From Epiperipatus broadwayi (lineage: Eukaryota; Onychophora; Udeonychophora; Euonychophora; Peripatidae): a stretch of DNA of 64,000 bases. Under the pieces are notes generated by a model. It made no database searches. It saw only the letters and a list, made by a program, of their open reading frames with translations, and was not told where the DNA came from. The translations under genes and the position numbers were made by a program. The DNA lies in assembly GCA_028023455.1 (NCBI GenBank), contig JAQFVV010013374.1, forward strand, positions 1 to 64,000, written 5' to 3'. Of this stretch, positions 59,301-64,000 are shown one piece after another (within the stretch, counting starts at the first letter, position 1; each line of letters opens with the position of its first letter).

Positions 59301-62126
59301 TGATAAGTCCTATTTCAGGTCAGATATATTCATTTTGGAGACAACAGAATTGTATGATTGTATTGTAAGAATGGAGAAATTCTTGTTATAATGTTAATAT
59401 TGAGAAAGGTTTTCATTAACCAGACAAGGATAGTAATTTTCATTATTATCTAATCTGTAAATTTATTTTATTTTATCTGTAAACTATAAAAGTCATATTT
59501 CTCCTCTGCTTTCAATTGTACAAGAGAGTGCTAAAATAATTTATTTTAGGATATGATAGACTTCAAAAGTTGTTATCTGTTCAATGTCTTTATTGTTAAA
59601 ATAAATGTTGGTTTTATTATTAATTTTGGTTTCATAGTTTTTATATCATTATCTACATTTATTTTCCAGAAATCTTAATACTATAAAATCTATTGTGAAG
59701 TTATATTTTATATTAAACAATTAAAAGTACATAACCATATGAAGTTTAATATAATAATCACTATGTTCAAATTAATTTGTAAATGTTAAGGAAGCATCTA
59801 AGAAATATATTATTCATTTTCTTAATTATCAAATAATCACTTTAATGAATTATATTTCTCAAACAAAGACTACTTTTGAGATAAATTATTTTATTTTATT
59901 CAGAAGATTATTGGTATGATTTTACATCATAAATGTTTATAATGAAATTATTTATCTCAAATCCGTAAAGAAATCATTTAGTAGAAATTATTAGTGTGGT
60001 ATCCCGGCCATCCACTTATTATACCTGAATGTTATCCTTGTATATTTTATTCCCAATTAAGAGTTTTTTATGTATTTATTTTAAGTAAAATAGTTTCTTT
60101 AAATTTAATATTATTGTAAATTGGGTAGACATTATCTTATGAATAAGAGTATGTATTTTCATATTATTACTACAATTTCATTCATTCTCTAATAATCATT
60201 AAATGAAAAGAAAAAGTAAATTTTTAGTATTATAAAATATTATTTACAGAAAAGACTATTTAAGAAATTGTTTTGCAAAAAAAAATTAATTTTATGAGGT
60301 AATGTGGCACAAATATATATTAAAAAAATATTTTTCAAAAGAGATAAGTGTGAATCTAATCATGACAATGAGATGTTGCTGATGATTATTAGAAGTTCTA
60401 AAGTAGGAAGAGAAGCATTTAATATAACATAACTATTTTATAATATATGCTTTCAATATTAAAAACCTTTTTGTATATTGTGTGAGTGAGTTGAAAATTC
60501 TCCTCTTAAAATTTGCTAAATGTAGTGTATTATCTTTACAATGTTTATTAATTGCTATTAATTGCTATTAATTAAGAAGCCTTTGTGGCTTCTTTTTATT
60601 GTAGCAAATAGCATTTAGTAATGCTTCTGAGCTTAGTCCATAGTATTATTATTTTGGTCAGATATGTCTGACGATTGATGATCTTTTGATGTATGTTCTC
60701 TTTAGGTTATAATATATAATAAGAAATCCTCCTTCACCCTCTCTGAAAAGTGGGATATTTAATTAATTTGGATACATTTATATAAATTTACATTCTATTT
60801 ATACCCACCACCCTCCTGATTACCAGTCATTGCTATGAATATGATATTATAACTATGATATCAAAAGTGCTTAGCTCAAATTTTAGGATACGTCTACACT
60901 GATGCTTTTCTTATTTAGTTTTCCTAGTGTTTAGAATTAGTTAAAATCATATCATAAAAATAGTTTTTATATAATCTACAATCCTGATTTAGATTCTAGG
61001 GTTCTTAAACTACATTATTAATAGAAGTAATAGAATGTTAATTCTTATATTTATATAATAAATAGTTAAGTATCTGTAACATCCTAAAATTACTACTAAA
61101 ATTTATTTCCCAAATTGTTGTTTGTTAATTACTAATTTTAAGTGTTAATTTTTGGACATCTAAAACAATTATAATATATACGATATATGTATGCTTATAT
61201 GCAAATGATTATACTTTTTCTTTTCATTAAATTTATAATTAACTTGCAAGTGTTACAAAATATAATTTGTGTGATATATATATATATACTTACAGTCAGT
61301 CACTGTTGAATATACACGATCAAATACACTCATACTTAAATGTTATACCAAGAATCAACTTCAGTGCGGTTATTTGAATGATGCCCTTAGTAGGTGTGAA
61401 ACATAAACTGTTATTTATGATTTGCTCAACTAAAATCCAGAAGCATCTGATCAGCAACATAACACCACATATGCCCTATTATTTTTCTTAATGCTATATT
61501 ATTGTATTTTTCAAATGACAATTCAGATATAGTATTATTAGTTGTAATAACTGAAACACAGGTTTATTATATACCTGTGTATTCTGTCACTATAACTTGA
61601 ATTTTAATATGTTTTGTAATTAAACTTTTGCTTTTTTGTTAATTATAATATTAAAATCTTCTAATTTAAGGACATTCTTGCTTGTATTAGTTTATGCAAT
61701 TTTTTTTAGCTACTAAATTTATGTTAAGCCAGCAAATACTCATGGTCTGCCACTATTTTAAAAGTAAAATATTTTTAACACTAGTAATTTGATTTTTTTA
61801 TACATTTTTTGATCAGTGATTTATTTTATCATTTTTGTCTGCTTTTTAAATTACTAACATCTTTAATATTTGATTTTTTTTTTTTGGAGTCACATGATTA
61901 TGGTTATTTCTATAAGAGTTCTGGTATTTTTGGTGTAAATTGGGCCTATGTTTTTACTGTTTTTAAAATTAAACACTGACTCATAAAACTAGCTTAAATT
62001 TAATAGCAAAGCCCACATCAAAATTAATTCTCCACTACTTGTATATAATTCTCTTTAAATCTGATATACATAACAACTACATTATTCTTCATGTATAAAG
62101 TGTGATAAACAGAGTAGCTAAAATTC
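56350..62126. other. AT-rich DNA, no gene seen
   Basis: No ORF, RNA gene, repeat family or splice-bounded exon can be supported here. A small ATTGCTATTA repeat (60550-60575) and AAGAAGCC/GGCTTCTT hairpin (60573-60595) are visible. A patch at 61280-61490 is less AT-rich and may be a repeat fragment. Confidence 0.5.
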
Positions 62127-62976
62127 AAAAAACATTAATCACAAAAAAGTATTTGCCAAGAACTTTCAGTACCATGTACCAGAATCATGGTGATATATTG
62201 GAACTGAATGGTTAATATTCCAGTGCATGCTCAATGGAACACTAGTGTTACACTGATTGATATCATTACAGTGTGCAATGAATCAAATGATAGAAAAAGG
62301 AAGTTGAAAGAGGCTTGCTTTATTGTGAAGTTTAAAAACATTATCAATCAGTGTAACACTAATGTTCCACTGACCATGCACTGGAATATTAACCATTCAG
62401 TTCCAATATGTTACCATGATTCTGGTACATGGTACCAAAAGCACTTGGCAAATAATGTTTTGGCAATTAAGCTAATGCACATTGAAGATTTAAAATTATA
62501 AATGAATATTCTCACTTTTCAAACATGAGATAAAGTCTTTTTGAAAAGTTAAAATGAATCATCCATCCTTTCAACCCAAATGTTTATGTATGGGAAAATC
62601 TTAAGCATTTGGAAATGAGAGCATGAAGATGTTAAGCAATCACTTTAGATTACATTTACTATGCCTAAATGAATGGTGCTTGAGAAATGTTTATAATTTA
62701 CGATACGTCATTCTTAGGTGAAATTAAATATTTTCAAATGCTTAAGATTTGCCCATATATAAATGTTTGGGTCGAAAAGATAGATGATTCATCCTATCTT
62801 TTCAAAAAGACTTTAGCTCATGTTTGGAAAGTGAGAGTATTCATTTATAATTTAAAATCTTCAAAGCATGTTTGCATTAGCTTAATCACTGAATATTACT
62901 ATGACAGTTTATAAAAACATAGTGCTATATAAAATAATATCCCATTACAAATAGTTTATTGTGATTAATGTTTTTT
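62127..62976. mobile_element. Composite of two adjacent inverted repeats
   Basis: Inverted repeat 1 has arms 62143-62268 and 62332-62460, about 90% matched over about 120 bp, with blocks GTACCAGAATCATGGT, GGAACTGAATGGTTAATATT and GTTACACTGATTGAT. Inverted repeat 2 has arms 62467-62616 and 62731-62886, with blocks AAGCTAATGCA, TATAAATGAATA, CTCAC and CTTAAGCATTTG. The outer word AAAAACATTAATCAC at 62129-62143 recurs inverted at 62957-62971, bounding the pair. ORFs 62208-62501 and 62687-62914 are by-products of the arms. It may be one non-autonomous element built from two hairpins. Confidence 0.75.
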
Positions 62977-64000
62977 TTTAATTTTTGCTAAGCTGTTTAT
63001 CATACTTTATATGTGAAGAATAATTTTCATTATCTGATAGAGTTTTTGTATTATTTATAACAACTATATATAGATTTGCAATATTAATTGCCTTAATACA
63101 AATTAAACTATAATATGCAAATATATAATAGGTACTATACAAATAAATTAATATAAACTATGTAACCACTTACTTCATTAATAAAGATTGTGTTAAAAAT
63201 ATTTATTACACATGGTTTATATGCCTTTACAATGTTTATTTTTGATTAAATATTATTTCCCAACCTATTGTTTTTGAATTTTTTTTGTCTTGCAAAAGTT
63301 TGATGCCATAAACACATTTTATACTTTCATAGGTTAGTTTAGTAATTTTTTAACCAGGTTCATTTTATTGTAGAAGTAATTTTAATATATTTTCCATGTA
63401 AGCAATTATTAATTTGTTCAAATATTAACATTTTCTAATTTGTACTAGTATTTTTTAACCCTTTTTTACTAATTTATTTTGCTGATGTATCTTTGATATG
63501 TTATTTTAAAAGTAATATTTTTTTATTACGTTAATTTTTAGCGGCTTTTCCTAATTGCTAATATTTTTGAAATTTGATTTCAAAAGTTTGGTTATTTCCT
63601 AATGAAAATTTGTAAAGTATTGTTTTTTGTTATGTTATATTTTAAAAGTAAAATGCTTTGGCATAGTTTTATATATATATACTTATGTTTATTAATGCTT
63701 GCTAAATATTTTTTTGATATTTGATTATTTTTTTTTTGACCACATGATTCACTATTTTTTTTGTCATTTTAAAATACTAGTATTGTTAATATTTGATTTT
63801 GAAAGTTATTTGAATTTTTGGGTCACATCATTACATTTATTTCTATGCATAACTGATAAAGTTTTTTTTAATGAAAATTGTGATTTTTTTTAAAACTGAT
63901 GCGGTTGAAATAACTGGAGCACTCAGTATACTGTCTGCCATCCTTTATCACTTATTTCTGTCAGTGGTAAATAAAATGGCATAGAGTACATTTTAAACTG
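62977..64000. other. AT-rich DNA with a short dispersed word
   Basis: The word TAATATTTGATTTT followed by CACATGATT or CACATCATT recurs at about 61865-61900, 63710-63750 and 63787-63830 with spacing changes. This suggests old local duplications. No gene is seen up to the window end. Confidence 0.4.

Overview
The window is AT-rich eukaryotic DNA, almost certainly from an animal, and holds no complete host gene. Evidence for an animal: long (AT)n tracts, degenerate TATC/TCTA tracts, remnants of Ty3/gypsy (Mag-like), L1-type LINE and Penelope-like retroelements, a tRNA-derived SINE, a hAT-type MITE, and one spliced-looking exon. Differences between two LTRs of one element are mostly CpG to TpG/CpA, so the host probably methylates CpG. 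The mix would suit an invertebrate such as a mollusc (cephalopod-like microsatellites), but this is inference and the species is not recognised.

Layout. 1-10.75 kb: an inverted diverged LTR piece, then a palindromic MITE, a solo LTR and a long-LTR retroelement, the first two lying in one (AT)n stretch. The long-LTR element has about 2-kb LTRs that each contain a roughly 50-bp minisatellite, a broken gag inside, and a SINE in its right LTR whose empty site is visible in the left LTR. 11.4-11.7 kb: a 307-bp retroposed insert with 14-bp direct repeats that is one long hairpin carrying a hammerhead-ribozyme-like fold at its apex. 12.94-13.23 kb (minus): a 297-nt exon with good splice sites and symmetric phase 1-1, Ig-fold-like. 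13.65-14.34 kb: nested inverted repeats. 17.4-23.6 kb: three tandem copies of a roughly 2-kb unit, the middle one split by a solo LTR.

24.17-32.22 kb: a foldback element, one arm of which is split by a 7-kb LTR retrotransposon (25157-32173, minus) with an exact 4-bp GTAT target duplication. That element keeps a single intact 263-codon ORF, apparently a gag-like start fused to an integrase C-terminus. 32.9-34.3 kb: minus-strand L1-like reverse transcriptase debris. 35.3-37.1 kb: minus-strand coiled-coil gag-like debris carrying a hAT-type MITE. 39.23-45.21 kb: a nearly full-length but dead Mag-like gypsy element with a solo LTR inserted in its 3' LTR. 45.7-46.2 kb: a Penelope-like GIY-YIG end. 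46.24-52.92 kb: a probable non-autonomous element with LTRs of about 3 kb and a tiny interior.

53.5-64 kb is mostly plain AT-rich DNA with a local duplication, weak exon candidates and a composite inverted repeat near 62.1-63.0 kb. Insertion order can be read in several places, and one LTR superfamily (start TGAARCRG, end GACYRNTACA or TATA) recurs with 4-bp NTAT target duplications, usually inside (AT)n.
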